Shown: positions 51,940-61,671 of the stretch, piece by piece
Layout of the letters: each line of letters begins with the position of its first letter
Position numbering within the stretch: the first letter of the stretch is position 1
NCBI GenBank assembly: GCA_963740945.1
Contig: CAVUGE010000015.1
Span: forward strand, 1 to 64,000
Source: CAVQBP01 sp963740945
GTDB taxonomy: Bacteria; Bacteroidota; Ignavibacteria; Ignavibacteriales; Ignavibacteriaceae
Length of the DNA stretch: 64,000 bases
Direction: 5' to 3'
Translations under genes and position numbers: made by a program
Notes under the pieces: model-generated
Databases searched by the model: none
What the model saw: only the letters and a program-made list of their open reading frames with translations
Told to the model about the DNA's origin: nothing

Positions 51940-52986
51940 TTAAGCTATGGTTATTTCTTTATCAAGATAAACATCCTGAATAGTATTAAGCAGTTTAACA
52001 CCTTCTTCCATTGGTCTCTGGAATGCTTTTCTTCCAGAAATTAAACCCATACCACCGGCACGTTTATTAATTACTGCAGTCTTAGCAGCTTCGGCGAAAT
52101 CATTATCACCTGAAGCGCCGCCGCTGTTAATTAATCCAGCCCTACCCATATAATTATTTATAACCTGGTATCTGCAAAGATCGATAGGATGGTCAGTAGA
52201 TAAATCGGTATAAACTTTTTTGTTTGTCTTACCAAATTTTATAGCATTGAACCCGCCGTTGTTTTCAGGCAGTTTTTGTTTAATAATATCGGCTTCAATT
52301 GTAACACCGAGATGGTTTGCCTGTCCGGTAAGATCAGCAGCAACATGATAATCCTTATCTTTTTTGAATTCGGAATTCCTAAGATAGCACCATAAGATAG
52401 TAGCGAGACCCAGCTCGTGAGCATATTGAAATGCTTCGCTGACTTCTACAATCTGTCTTGCGCTTTCTTCGGATCCGAAATATATGGTAGCCCCTACTGC
52501 AGCGGCACCCATATCGTAACCTTGTTCAACATTTGCAAACATTATTTGATCAAATTTATTAGGATAGGTTAAAAGTTCATTATGATTGATTTTCATTATG
52601 AAAGGAATTTTGTGTGCATATTTTCTTGAGCACATTCCCAAAACACCCAGAGTTGATGCAACAGCGTTACATCCCCCTTCAATGGCTAATTTTATAATAT
52701 TTTCAGGATCAAAATATTGAGGATTAGGCGCAAAGGAAGCCCCTGCACTATGTTCAATTCCCTGATCTACCGGAAGTATTGATACATAACCAGTTCCGGC
52801 TAATCGACCTGAAGAAATTATCCATTGCAAATTTTTTAATACGTTTATATTTCTGTCGGTTTGTGAAAATATTCTATCAATAAAATCAGGTCCCGGAAGA
52901 TGTAATTGTTCTTTAGGAAACTTAGCTTTATAAGTAAAAAGCGATTCAGCATCCGCACCAAGTAAGTCTTGAATTTTTTTAGACAT
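51940..52986 (-). CDS. fbaB: Class I fructose-bisphosphate aldolase (FbaB/DhnA type)
   Basis: This Schiff-base aldolase interconverts fructose-1,6-bisphosphate with triose phosphates. The 348 residues include GTGYVSILPVDQGIEHSAGA, FDPENIIKLAIEGGCNAVA, PFIMKINHNELLTYPNKFDQ, YDMGAAAVGATIYFGSEES and INSGGASGDNDFAEAAKTAV, in the order known for DhnA-type enzymes. NKRAGGMGLISGRKAFQRPM is the phosphate-binding end. It is monocistronic. Confidence 0.94.
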   Translation of the reverse strand: MSKKIQDLLGADAESLFTYKAKFPKEQLHLPGPDFIDRIFSQTDRNINVLKNLQWIISSGRLAGTGYVSILPVDQGIEHSAGASFAPNPQYFDPENIIKLAIEGGCNAVASTLGVLGMCSRKYAHKIPFIMKINHNELLTYPNKFDQIMFANVEQGYDMGAAAVGATIYFGSEESARQIVEVSEAFQYAHELGLATILWCYLRNSEFKKDKDYHVAADLTGQANHLGVTIEADIIKQKLPENNGGFNAIKFGKTNKKVYTDLSTDHPIDLCRYQVINNYMGRAGLINSGGASGDNDFAEAAKTAVINKRAGGMGLISGRKAFQRPMEEGVKLLNTIQDVYLDKEITIA

Positions 52987-53123
52987 GTCTACTCCATTTC
53001 AGTTGAATTAAGAATTCATTTCTTGTTAATTGAAAGAAAATAATTAATTTCAATCTTTTAAAATAATGGTTAATTTTTTGGGATTCAATTAGGAACAGAA
53101 AAATTCTTCAATATATTCGATTA

Positions 53124-53255
53124 TCATTCAATGGTCATTCGATGGTCATTCAACAGTCATTTATAGTTTTTCCGATATTTAGTTTGGATAAACCTTAGAT
53201 AGTTACCTTGGATTTATCTTGGAGTTACCTTGGATTTATCTTGGAGTTATACTCG
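53124..53255. repeat. Two 11-bp-period tandem repeats in a 455-bp gap
   Basis: At 53124-53166, TCATTCAATGG, TCATTCGATGG and TCATTCAACAG follow each other with a period of 11. At 53211-53255, TTACCTTGGAT and TTATCTTGGAG alternate with period 11 for about four units. The second shares its unit with 6709-6741, the first with 51112-51133. The rest of the gap (52987-53441) shows no gene. Confidence 0.75.
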
Positions 53256-53441
53256 ATTTAGAATAGAGGATTAACAGGGGCTAAATTATTCTAGCATTTG
53301 ATCAAGCATATGGCTGTTTGAATTAGGATTTAAATATTGAAATTTATTTGATTATTGTCATTTTGATTTTTGGATTTAAATTTTCTACCAAACCACTCTG
53401 GCTTCAGCTTCCAATTTCCCATCATTCCACCGGACCATTTC

Positions 53442-53843
53442 TCAGCCTACGTAGTAGCTTGGGATTTCGGAGTAAGTTTTAAACGCTTCTTTAACGGCTT
53501 TGACTAATAAATTTAAATCAAAGGGTTTTGTAAATATCCTGAACGGATGTAAATTATAACTTTTGATTAAAGGTATATAATCGGAATAGCCGGTAATAAA
53601 AATGTAAGGAATATCCATAATCTCAGAAATACGGGCTATCGCTTCTATTCCGTCTAACTGACCTTTAAGTGAAATATCGGTAATAATCATTGAAGGATAT
53701 TCGTATAATGCAGATGTGATTAAGTCTTCTCCCGTTTCAACTATTTTAATTACCCTGGCATCATTTTTTTCAATGAATACTTTGATAGTTTTTGCAGTAA
53801 TTAAATCATCTCCCCCTAACAAGATATTTTGTTCGGCTTGCAT
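53442..53843 (-). CDS. Stand-alone response-regulator receiver domain
   Basis: The 133-residue protein is a single CheY-like domain: the acidic pair is partly altered (LLGGDDLITAKTI), the phosphoacceptor Asp is in MIITDISLKGQLDGIEAI, Thr in YIFITGYSDY and Lys in FRIFTKPFDLNLLVKAVKEAF. There is no output domain, so it likely signals by protein contact. No histidine kinase is adjacent. Confidence 0.88.
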   Translation of the reverse strand: MQAEQNILLGGDDLITAKTIKVFIEKNDARVIKIVETGEDLITSALYEYPSMIITDISLKGQLDGIEAIARISEIMDIPYIFITGYSDYIPLIKSYNLHPFRIFTKPFDLNLLVKAVKEAFKTYSEIPSYYVG

Positions 53844-54481
53844 AGAAGTCCTCTTTGTTTTTATTTAACTAAAGAGCAATAAAATTTTGGTTTATTTATT
53901 AGGACACTTGAATCAAAGAACTATTCCACTATTAACTAAAGAACTTATTGTTAATACCGGGAATCCCTCTAATCCTTGATATTTGTTTTGACACAATCTA
54001 TATATGACCTCGAAGTGGAAACAGCAAAAAGTATGCCGTAATTACTATATTCTGAAATATTTAAAAAACATTAAAGTTTATAATGATTTCGTCGATAATT
54101 GCAAAAATATTATGCACCGTATAATAATGTATAAAACCGAATTTTTAGTAGTTTCAGTAAATTAAACCGGTAAAAAATATTAATGTAAAATTTAGGAGAG
54201 AATGGAACTCCGGGAAGTTATGGTTAATGCGTGAGAAGAAAAAATTAATCGGCATTTGAAAGATGACATCTTTAATACTTTACTATAAGGTTTTAACCGG
54301 GTGTACTTTTTACTATAAGAATGAAGGTGATGTTTTTTTCTTAAAGATGTCATCTTTACTTTCCGGTAACTTCTTTTATTAAAATTTTATAATTATTAAA
54401 GATGATAGTTATTATGAAAAGCTGAATTATATTGAAAGAAACTATCGGAGTTTGAATGAAAAGATTTTTAGCTCAAAATCG
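53844..54481. other. 638-bp gap with an AAAGATGACATCTTT element
   Basis: It contains the 98-bp element at 54260-54357 and otherwise AT-rich DNA between two minus-strand genes. No gene is supported. Confidence 0.5.
54260..54357. repeat. AAAGATGACATCTTT-bounded element, copy 2 (98 bp)
   Basis: The ends AAAGATGACATCTTT (54260-54274) and AAAGATGTCATCTTT (54343-54357) equal those of the copies at 44452 and 61408. The 68-base interior has an internal direct repeat TTTACTATAAG but no similarity to the other interiors that I can see. Confidence 0.8.
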
Positions 54482-55489
54482 TCATACTACTTCACCGATA
54501 AAATAAACATCTTCTTTTAATCCCCTGGAAATTTCTAAAAGACGATCATTATCATCTTTTGAAATAATAGCTACCAGGCCAATACCTAGATTAAAAACAG
54601 CCCTCATTTCATCATCATTTACGTGTCCTGTTTCCCGTATTAACCTAAAGAGAAAAGGCATTTCCCAGGCCGACCAATTTATTTTCAGACTTAAACCTTC
54701 CGGCAGAATTCTTTTAGTATTTCCAATTATACCTCCGCCGGTAATGTGCGAGAATCCTTTTACTTTAATTTCTGAAGAAAGATATGTAATAAGTTTCATA
54801 TATGATTTATGAATTCTTAAAAGCTCTTCACCGAGAGTACCGCTTATTTCATCAAATTTTGAATCCAAAGTGAATTTATTAAGAAGTATTTTTCTTGCTA
54901 AGGAGTATCCATTAGTATGAAGACCGTTTGATGAAAATCCATATAACACATCACCTTTTTTTATCTCTTTACCATTAATAATATTATTTTTCTCAACAAT
55001 ACCAACAATGGTTCCTGATATATCATATTCATTTTCATCATATAGACCTGGCATCTCGGCAGTTTCCCCTCCGATTAAGGCACATTCATTCTGTTTACAG
55101 GCAATCGAAAAGCCTTCAATTATTTTAGCAGCTTTATCGGGAAATAATTTACCAAAGGCGAGATAATCTAAAAAATACAACGGTCTGGCGCCGCAGACTG
55201 CAATATCATTAACACAGTGGTTTACCAGATCCTGTCCAACAGTATCATGTTTATTCATACTGAATGCAATTTTCAATTTAGTGCCTACCCCATCAACGCT
55301 TGAAACGAGAACCGGATTCTTATATTTGGAAATATCCAATTCATAAAATGCCCCGAACAATCCAATATCGGACAAAACACTCTTATTAAAAGTTGATTTT
55401 GCAAAGTTTTTAATTTTTTTTACAGTTTCATCTCCTGCTTCTATATCAACACCGGCTGATTTATATGTATTATCCAAAGGTTCCACCAA
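54482..55489 (-). CDS. purM: Phosphoribosylformylglycinamidine cyclo-ligase
   Basis: AIR synthetase is the fifth step of purine synthesis. The 335 residues contain YKSAGVDIEAGDETVKKIK, VLVSSVDGVGTKLKIAF, DLVNHCVNDIAVCGARPLYF, ALIGGETAEMPGLY and FSHITGGGIIGNTKRILP, all standard PurM sequence. It is not next to other pur genes here. Confidence 0.96.
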   Translation of the reverse strand: MVEPLDNTYKSAGVDIEAGDETVKKIKNFAKSTFNKSVLSDIGLFGAFYELDISKYKNPVLVSSVDGVGTKLKIAFSMNKHDTVGQDLVNHCVNDIAVCGARPLYFLDYLAFGKLFPDKAAKIIEGFSIACKQNECALIGGETAEMPGLYDENEYDISGTIVGIVEKNNIINGKEIKKGDVLYGFSSNGLHTNGYSLARKILLNKFTLDSKFDEISGTLGEELLRIHKSYMKLITYLSSEIKVKGFSHITGGGIIGNTKRILPEGLSLKINWSAWEMPFLFRLIRETGHVNDDEMRAVFNLGIGLVAIISKDDNDRLLEISRGLKEDVYFIGEVV

Positions 55490-55742
55490 TTTTTAAATTC
55501 AAAATTATTCGAATTCTAAAAAATAATATTAAAAGAATTACCATACAAAGAGTGTAAATATTCAACAGTCATTCCTAAATTCTCTCAATTATAATAAAAT
55601 CATGAAAACAGATTCTTTCGTTTTAGAAACTATATTTATAAATACTAAATATAAATTCATAAAATTGATATATATCACACAATTTAGATAGGAACGGAAT
55701 TTGCTTGGGATTTACGAACTAATTATTAATTATGGGGCTTTT

Positions 55743-58127
55743 ATGAAATACGTTACTTTTTTTAGTACGATTTTGCTTCTGTTTTTCTTTACATTGGGTG
55801 AAACTTCAGCTCAAACTGTAAAGCTTAAAAGAGATGCACAATCATCGGGTACACTGGGAACAATACCCGCAAATACATTTCCAATTTACAGCGGATTACA
55901 GACTGTAGGTAAAGGAATGAAAGTTTATTTAGCTGCAGATACAGCAGGAGGAGTTACATCAATAACATGGACTCTTGTTTCCCAGCCTGCAGGTTCTGCT
56001 ACTGCACTAAGCAGTACTTCAAATCAAAAAGTTACCTTCGTTCCTGATTCAATAGGATATTATATAGTAAAAGTTGAAGTAAACGGAGGTGCTTTTGCGC
56101 AGGATACACTTTTAGCAGCCACTTATAGAGGATATAAAGATGGTGAGGTCCTCGGCTGCATTTGTCATGACCTTACATCCGGAAGAGACTGGCAGACTGT
56201 CGTTCCTAAATGGCAGGCAAGTGCTCATGCTAAAATTTTCCAGGAAGGAATAACCGGACAACTTGAAGCAGCAAATGTCAATGGGTTATACAAAGGAACC
56301 TATGGACCAAGCTGCATTAAATGCCATACTACGGGCTGGTCACCAAATGTTGCCAACGGAAATTATGGTTATGAGGCTAAAGCAAGTGGTTTTGATACTA
56401 CATGGTATAAAACTTTTACTAAAAGCGGTACCTCATATCTAATCCCTACAAATGATATGACGGCATTGAATCTTTTAAACGATCCTAGTAATGCAAAAGC
56501 TGCTAGAGTTGCTTTTATAGGATGTGAAAGCTGCCATGGTCCTGCTTCAGCTCATCAGGATAGCTATGGTAATCCAAACATGATTAGCAAAAGTCTTGAT
56601 GCCGGTGTCTGCAACCAATGCCATGACGCTCCGACCCATCATATGGTCGGACATTATTATAACGCATCGGCTCATGCTACATTACCGCATTTAGAAGCAA
56701 ATACAGGTTGTTTTCCCTGCCATGGTGGTACTGCATATTATAAATATGCAAACAACCCAACATCTCCTCAATGGGTAAATGGAGACGCTACACCAATTTC
56801 TTGCGCTGTTTGCCACGAGGCTCATGTAGTTAGTGATGATAACCTTGGTTTAAGAATAGTGCCGGTTAAATTACAAAATGGTTATAGCGTTACAGAAGGC
56901 GGCAATGGTCAATTATGTATGACATGCCATCAATCACGTAAAGATATAGGAACAGCTATCACTGACACTCCTCCTTATTATGGATTTACAGATCGTTATG
57001 GACCACATCATGGACCACAAGCAGATATGTATTTAGGCAGAAATGCTTACGATTATGGGAATGGTACTCTTGATGGTTTAATGACACATGGTTCGGTTAA
57101 AGATGCATGCGTTACCTGCCATATGGCAGATCGTGGTGCTACACCAACTCCAAATCATGAGTTCAGCTTAATAGATACAACAGGCGGCGCTGATAAAGAT
57201 ATAGTTTCTGGCTGCGTCCCATGTCACGGTCCTATTACATCATTTGATGATATTCAAGCAAGTTCTGACCTTGACGGAAATGGAAAAGTTGAAGGAGTTC
57301 AAACTGAAGTTGCCGGAATGCTTGCTAACCTCGCAGCTTTATTGCCGCATGATGCAAGTGGTGCGGTTGTCAGCAGAATGGCTGATTCATTAAAAATTAA
57401 GAACAAACCGAATGTTGTTAAAGGTATTTACACATATTACTTTGTATCTGAAGATAAGAGTATGGGTGTTCACAATGCCAAATATACCATCGGAATTCTT
57501 TCCGAAGCTATGAAAGCTTTAGGAAGCACCGTACCTGTAGAACTTACCTCATTCAATGCAGTTTCAGGAACTGACGGTGTTACTTTGAAATGGGAAACCG
57601 CTACCGAAACCAATAATAACGGATTTCAGGTTGAGAGAAAGACTTCAAATACCTGGCAGAGTGTTGGTTTTGTTAAAGGTAACGGAACCGTAAGTCAATT
57701 CTCTAAATATTCTTTCAAAGATGATGTTAGTGGATTAAATGCTGATAAAGCAGTTTATAGATTAAAACAAGTTGATCTTGATGGCTCGTTTAAGTATTCA
57801 AAAGAAGTTGAAGTTGCTTTTGTTGCGGGACCAAAGGAATATTCTTTATTCCAGAATTATCCGAATCCGTTCAACCCGTCAACAACTATTAAATATGCAA
57901 TTCCTTTTGAAAGCAATGTTAAGATTTCAGTTTACAATATTACCGGCCAGTTAATTAAAGTTCTTGTTAATTCCGAACAACCAACCGGTAATCACGAAGT
58001 TACTTTCAGCACCAACAGCAACGAAGTTCAATTGTCTTCAGGTATCTATTTCTATACAATTGAAGCTCAAGCAGTTGGAGGCTCAGGCTCATTTAGACAA
58101 ACTAAGAAGATGGTACTAATGAAGTAA
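55743..58127 (+). CDS. Secreted multiheme cytochrome c with T9SS sorting domain
   Basis: The protein is about 794 residues with a signal peptide (FFFTLGETSAQ). An Ig/PKD-like domain (about 40-130) precedes a heme region (about 140-520) with eight CxxCH motifs: CIKCH, CESCH, CNQCH, CFPCH, CAVCH, CMTCH, CVTCH and CVPCH. A ninth, CICH, is short by one residue. A fibronectin-like segment with PVELTSFNAV follows, then a T9SS domain (QNYPNPFNPSTTIKYAIP to QTKKMVLMK). It likely works in extracellular or outer-surface electron transfer. I chose ATG 55743, where the signal peptide starts, over TTG 55701. Confidence 0.9.
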   Translation: MKYVTFFSTILLLFFFTLGETSAQTVKLKRDAQSSGTLGTIPANTFPIYSGLQTVGKGMKVYLAADTAGGVTSITWTLVSQPAGSATALSSTSNQKVTFVPDSIGYYIVKVEVNGGAFAQDTLLAATYRGYKDGEVLGCICHDLTSGRDWQTVVPKWQASAHAKIFQEGITGQLEAANVNGLYKGTYGPSCIKCHTTGWSPNVANGNYGYEAKASGFDTTWYKTFTKSGTSYLIPTNDMTALNLLNDPSNAKAARVAFIGCESCHGPASAHQDSYGNPNMISKSLDAGVCNQCHDAPTHHMVGHYYNASAHATLPHLEANTGCFPCHGGTAYYKYANNPTSPQWVNGDATPISCAVCHEAHVVSDDNLGLRIVPVKLQNGYSVTEGGNGQLCMTCHQSRKDIGTAITDTPPYYGFTDRYGPHHGPQADMYLGRNAYDYGNGTLDGLMTHGSVKDACVTCHMADRGATPTPNHEFSLIDTTGGADKDIVSGCVPCHGPITSFDDIQASSDLDGNGKVEGVQTEVAGMLANLAALLPHDASGAVVSRMADSLKIKNKPNVVKGIYTYYFVSEDKSMGVHNAKYTIGILSEAMKALGSTVPVELTSFNAVSGTDGVTLKWETATETNNNGFQVERKTSNTWQSVGFVKGNGTVSQFSKYSFKDDVSGLNADKAVYRLKQVDLDGSFKYSKEVEVAFVAGPKEYSLFQNYPNPFNPSTTIKYAIPFESNVKISVYNITGQLIKVLVNSEQPTGNHEVTFSTNSNEVQLSSGIYFYTIEAQAVGGSGSFRQTKKMVLMK

Positions 58128-58179
58128 TATTCATTATCTGTCTTAAGCCTATGGCTTAAAACAGAAGTGCTTCTTTTTG

Positions 58180-58216
58180 AACCCGGCTTTATCCCCCTAT
58201 AAAAGCCGGGTTTTTT
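58180..58216 (+). terminator. Rho-independent terminator of the multiheme cytochrome gene
   Basis: AACCCGGCTTT (58180-58190) and AAAGCCGGGTT pair perfectly and are followed by TTTTT. The hairpin lies about 50 bases after the stop. Confidence 0.88.
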
Positions 58217-58408
58217 ATTTGTAACGCGAAACTCCGTTTCTCTAAATTCATATACCACTTCCCCTCTTTTAACTCGAAATGGAATTTCGAGTTACTTAAC
58301 TTCGAATAAAGAAAGTAGCTTTTAGTGATTTCATTGAATTTAAAATAAAATTCTGAGAAAAAAATCTTTATTTTAGATAACAAATTTTTTCATATTTCAT
58401 TAAAAATA

Positions 58409-60238
58409 ATGAGCTTAGAAACATCACGAATTCAGGAAATTGAGAACGAAGTCAAGAGATTTCAAAAAAGATTAAATAAATTAGAATCAAAAAGTAGAAA
58501 TTTAGGCTCCATAAAGGCTAGCATTCTTTTGACAGGTATAATAGCTTTTTTCATCTCCTTTTTTTATTTGAGCACCTGGGCTGTTATTATTATTACTTCG
58601 GTATTTTTGATATGTTTGGGTATTTTAACAATGTTCCACAATGAAATTGACAACGGGTTAAAAAGACATAGAATATGGATAAGTATAAAAAAAACAAATC
58701 TTGCAAGGATAAAAATCGATTGGCAAAATCTGCCTTTAAGGAGAAATGAAAGAGCGAATACACAGCATCCTTTCGAATTTGATCTGAACATTTCGGGAGA
58801 GTATTCTATTCACCGGTTACTGGATTCTTCCCTTACTAAGGAAGGGAGCCTGAAGTTATTAAAATGGCTGACTGTCCCCTCTCCTTCTTACGATGACATA
58901 CTGCACCGTCAGAGAATTATTAAAGAGTTAATTCCGTTAACAAAGTTCCGTCAAAAGCTAATTTTAAATTCAAATTTAGTTACCCGAAAAGAGTCACATG
59001 GAAACCAGATGCTGAAATGGTTAACAGAAGAATCCAATTTAATAAAATTAAAAAAAGCATTACTTCAATATTCTATTATCATTTCTGTAAATACGTTATT
59101 TATTTTATTAGGCATATTCGGGATTATAAATTCGATATGGCCGATCTCTCTGTTAATACTGCTTTTTATTTATTATACCAACTCAAAATATATTAAAGAT
59201 ATTTTTGACAGGTCTCAAGAAATAAAAGATGACATAGAGAAATTTTATGTGATTTTAAAGTTTCTCGAAGAATACAAATACGGGAATAATATAAATTTGA
59301 AAAGCTTTTGTTCTCCTTTTATAATCAAAGAAGAGGCTCCTTCAAAATATTTCAAAAAAATCGACAGGCTTGTTTTTATTTTCAGTCTCCAAAAGAATCC
59401 ATTAATAGGAATTTTATTAAATATTTTATTCCCATGGGATTTTTTCCAGGCTTATAAATTTGAAAAGATTAAATCTGAACTATCGCAGCTATTACCAGGG
59501 TGGCTGGATAAATGGTATGAGCTCGAAGCTTTAATATCGATTGCAAATTTTGCTTATTTAAACCCAAACTATTCATTTCCGGAAATTAAAAGTTTATCAA
59601 TTGAAACCGGAAACATCTTTGAAACCAGGAATATTGCACACCCTTTAATACCCTTTCAAAATAATATCGCCAACGATTTCAAAATAAGGAGAAAAGGGGA
59701 AGTGATCATAATTACCGGTTCCAATATGTCGGGGAAGAGCACATTTTTAAAAACAATAGGATTAAATCTGGCACTGGCTTTTGCAGGTGGTGTTGTAAAT
59801 GCAGAAGAATTAAAAACAGACCTTTTCAGAATTTTCACATCAATAAATATAACCGACTCAGTTGTAGACGGTATATCATATTTTTATGCAGAAGTAAAAA
59901 GGCTTAAAGAACTGCTAAATGAAATAAATAAGGGACATGATATCCCGGTATTTTTTCTTATTGACGAAATATTCAAGGGAACTAATAACTACGAAAGATT
60001 AATCGGAAGCCGATCATATATAAAGTCAATTGCAGGGAAAAACTGCACAGGTATAATCTCAACGCATGATCTAGAACTAATCAGATTAGAGAAAGAAACT
60101 CCGTTTGCAGCTAATTATCATTTTAAAGAAGAAATAACAGGAGATAAAATGATATTTAAATACAAGATAATTACCGGAGCAAGTCCAACGACAAATGCTC
60201 TCAAAATTATGAAACTGGAGGGACTTCCAATCGATTAG
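58409..60238 (+). CDS. Membrane-anchored MutS-like ATPase
   Basis: The 609-residue protein has an N-terminal coiled coil, two TM helices (about 33-75; ASILLTGIIAFFISFFYLST) and two more near 215-255. The MutS core follows: lever-like helices and a C-terminal ABC-type ATPase with Walker A GSNMSGKST near residue 437, signature-like SINITDSVVDGISYFYAEVK and Walker B VFFLIDEIFKGTN, then STHD. The mismatch-binding N-terminal domain of MutS1 is missing. Such membrane MutS relatives occur across Bacteroidota with no settled role. Its stop codon overlaps that of the convergent YihY gene. Confidence 0.85.
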   Translation: MSLETSRIQEIENEVKRFQKRLNKLESKSRNLGSIKASILLTGIIAFFISFFYLSTWAVIIITSVFLICLGILTMFHNEIDNGLKRHRIWISIKKTNLARIKIDWQNLPLRRNERANTQHPFEFDLNISGEYSIHRLLDSSLTKEGSLKLLKWLTVPSPSYDDILHRQRIIKELIPLTKFRQKLILNSNLVTRKESHGNQMLKWLTEESNLIKLKKALLQYSIIISVNTLFILLGIFGIINSIWPISLLILLFIYYTNSKYIKDIFDRSQEIKDDIEKFYVILKFLEEYKYGNNINLKSFCSPFIIKEEAPSKYFKKIDRLVFIFSLQKNPLIGILLNILFPWDFFQAYKFEKIKSELSQLLPGWLDKWYELEALISIANFAYLNPNYSFPEIKSLSIETGNIFETRNIAHPLIPFQNNIANDFKIRRKGEVIIITGSNMSGKSTFLKTIGLNLALAFAGGVVNAEELKTDLFRIFTSINITDSVVDGISYFYAEVKRLKELLNEINKGHDIPVFFLIDEIFKGTNNYERLIGSRSYIKSIAGKNCTGIISTHDLELIRLEKETPFAANYHFKEEITGDKMIFKYKIITGASPTTNALKIMKLEGLPID

Positions 60239-61167
60239 CTTTTAATTACCTTATCAGCGGGTTCAACAGCAGCAGATTGGTCATGGTATTTCATGAATTT
60301 TTTTGAAGGTTGAATCCCTTCCCCATATTTTTCAACATAAACCTGGGTAAATTCCGCACCTAAAAAAAATATTTGAGTTGAATAATAAACCCATAAAAGA
60401 AGAATTACCAATGAACCGGCAGCTCCATAAGTAGAACTCAAAGAACTAGTACCAAGATAAAGGCCAATAAGATATTTCCCAAGAACAAAAAGAACAGCAG
60501 TAACCAGCGCGCCGACCCAAACATGCCGCCATTCTATGTCTACATCGGGTAAGAATTTAAATATCATCATAAAAAGAAGGAAAACTATAAAAAGTGAAAC
60601 TAAAAGATTAGATATTTGCAGATAATATATAGGCAGAGCAAAAAATTGTTCGGCGATATAATTATTTAAAGCTGAAATAATAGCACTTGTAATTAGGGAC
60701 ACTAACAAGAGAAATCCTGTACCAACAACAACTGTAAAAGAACGAATCCTGTCTTTCAATAGACCTTTAATCATACTTCTTCCCGGTTTTGGTTTAACTT
60801 TCCAAACCATATCGAGAGACTCCTGGAGATCAACAAAAACAATGGTTGAAGCAATAATTAATGTAACTATACTTATAATTAATGCAATCCCGCTTTCATG
60901 CCCAAGATGAGCATTTTTTAGCGCAGTCTGAACGACCCTAGCACCTTCATCTCCAATAAGAGATCTTATTTGCCCTACTATCTCACCTCTTGCAGCTCTT
61001 CTTCCGAAAATTGAACCGGCAACTGAAATAGCTATAATTAATAAAGGAGCCAGGGAAAAAATAGTATAAAATGAAAGAGCTGCTCCTAGTTTGGGTGCTT
61101 TATCATCTATAAATTTATCAAATACATCTTTGATAAAATTCCAAATACTTTTTGGTTTTAATTTCAT
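60235..61167 (-). CDS. YihY/BrkB-family membrane protein
   Basis: The 310-residue protein has six TM helices and the family pattern: APKLGAALSFYTIFSLAPLL near residue 22, GIALIISIVTLIIASTIVFV, LLVSLITSAIISALNNY, VWVGALVTAVLFVLGKYLIG and YGAAGSLVILLLWVYYSTQI, FFLGAEFTQVY. The function is uncertain (the old ribonuclease BN label is wrong). The 3' end overlaps the MutS-like gene by 4 bases. Confidence 0.92.
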   Translation of the reverse strand: MKLKPKSIWNFIKDVFDKFIDDKAPKLGAALSFYTIFSLAPLLIIAISVAGSIFGRRAARGEIVGQIRSLIGDEGARVVQTALKNAHLGHESGIALIISIVTLIIASTIVFVDLQESLDMVWKVKPKPGRSMIKGLLKDRIRSFTVVVGTGFLLLVSLITSAIISALNNYIAEQFFALPIYYLQISNLLVSLFIVFLLFMMIFKFLPDVDIEWRHVWVGALVTAVLFVLGKYLIGLYLGTSSLSSTYGAAGSLVILLLWVYYSTQIFFLGAEFTQVYVEKYGEGIQPSKKFMKYHDQSAAVEPADKVIKS

Positions 61168-61671
61168 TATTCTTTTCTCTTTTATAAAAGATTATTTATT
61201 TAATCAAAAAACCGGAAAAGCAAGAATCCAATTGTTATGATCTATTATTTTTTTTTGTTTTACTGTTTAATAGTCTTATTGTTAAGACAGCCCAATTATA
61301 ATATTGCCCTCAGAAGTGAGCCGAGACTGTACCTCGTTACAAATTAGAAAATTTAATTAATTAATTATTTCTATAAGCTAAAGTTAACCGTCTATTATTG
61401 GTATTTGAAAGATGACATCTTTACTATTGAAAAATATTGTTTCGTCTGAATTTACATTAAATTAAAAAATTAACAAAGATTCTCTAAATAAAGATGTCAT
61501 CTTTTCATCTATCGTTAATAAGTTAGAAAAATAAAAAAAAGAGGAAGCTCATATTTATTAATTCTAACGAAATAATGTGATTAAAAACCGGACTAATTAA
61601 CTTTCAAAGTTAACTGAATTAACTTAAATTAGCATCCATATCTATAATCATTATTTTTTAAAGAATTATTT
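61168..61671. other. 504-bp gap between divergent genes with an AAAGATGACATCTTT element
   Basis: It lies between the start of the YihY gene and the start of the SET gene, so it should hold both promoters. It contains the 97-bp element at 61408-61504. No gene is supported. Confidence 0.5.
61408..61504. repeat. AAAGATGACATCTTT-bounded element, copy 3 (97 bp)
   Basis: AAAGATGACATCTTT (61408-61422) and AAAGATGTCATCTTT (61490-61504) bound a 67-base AT-rich interior unlike those of the other two copies. It lies between divergent genes, which argues against a pure terminator role. Confidence 0.8.
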
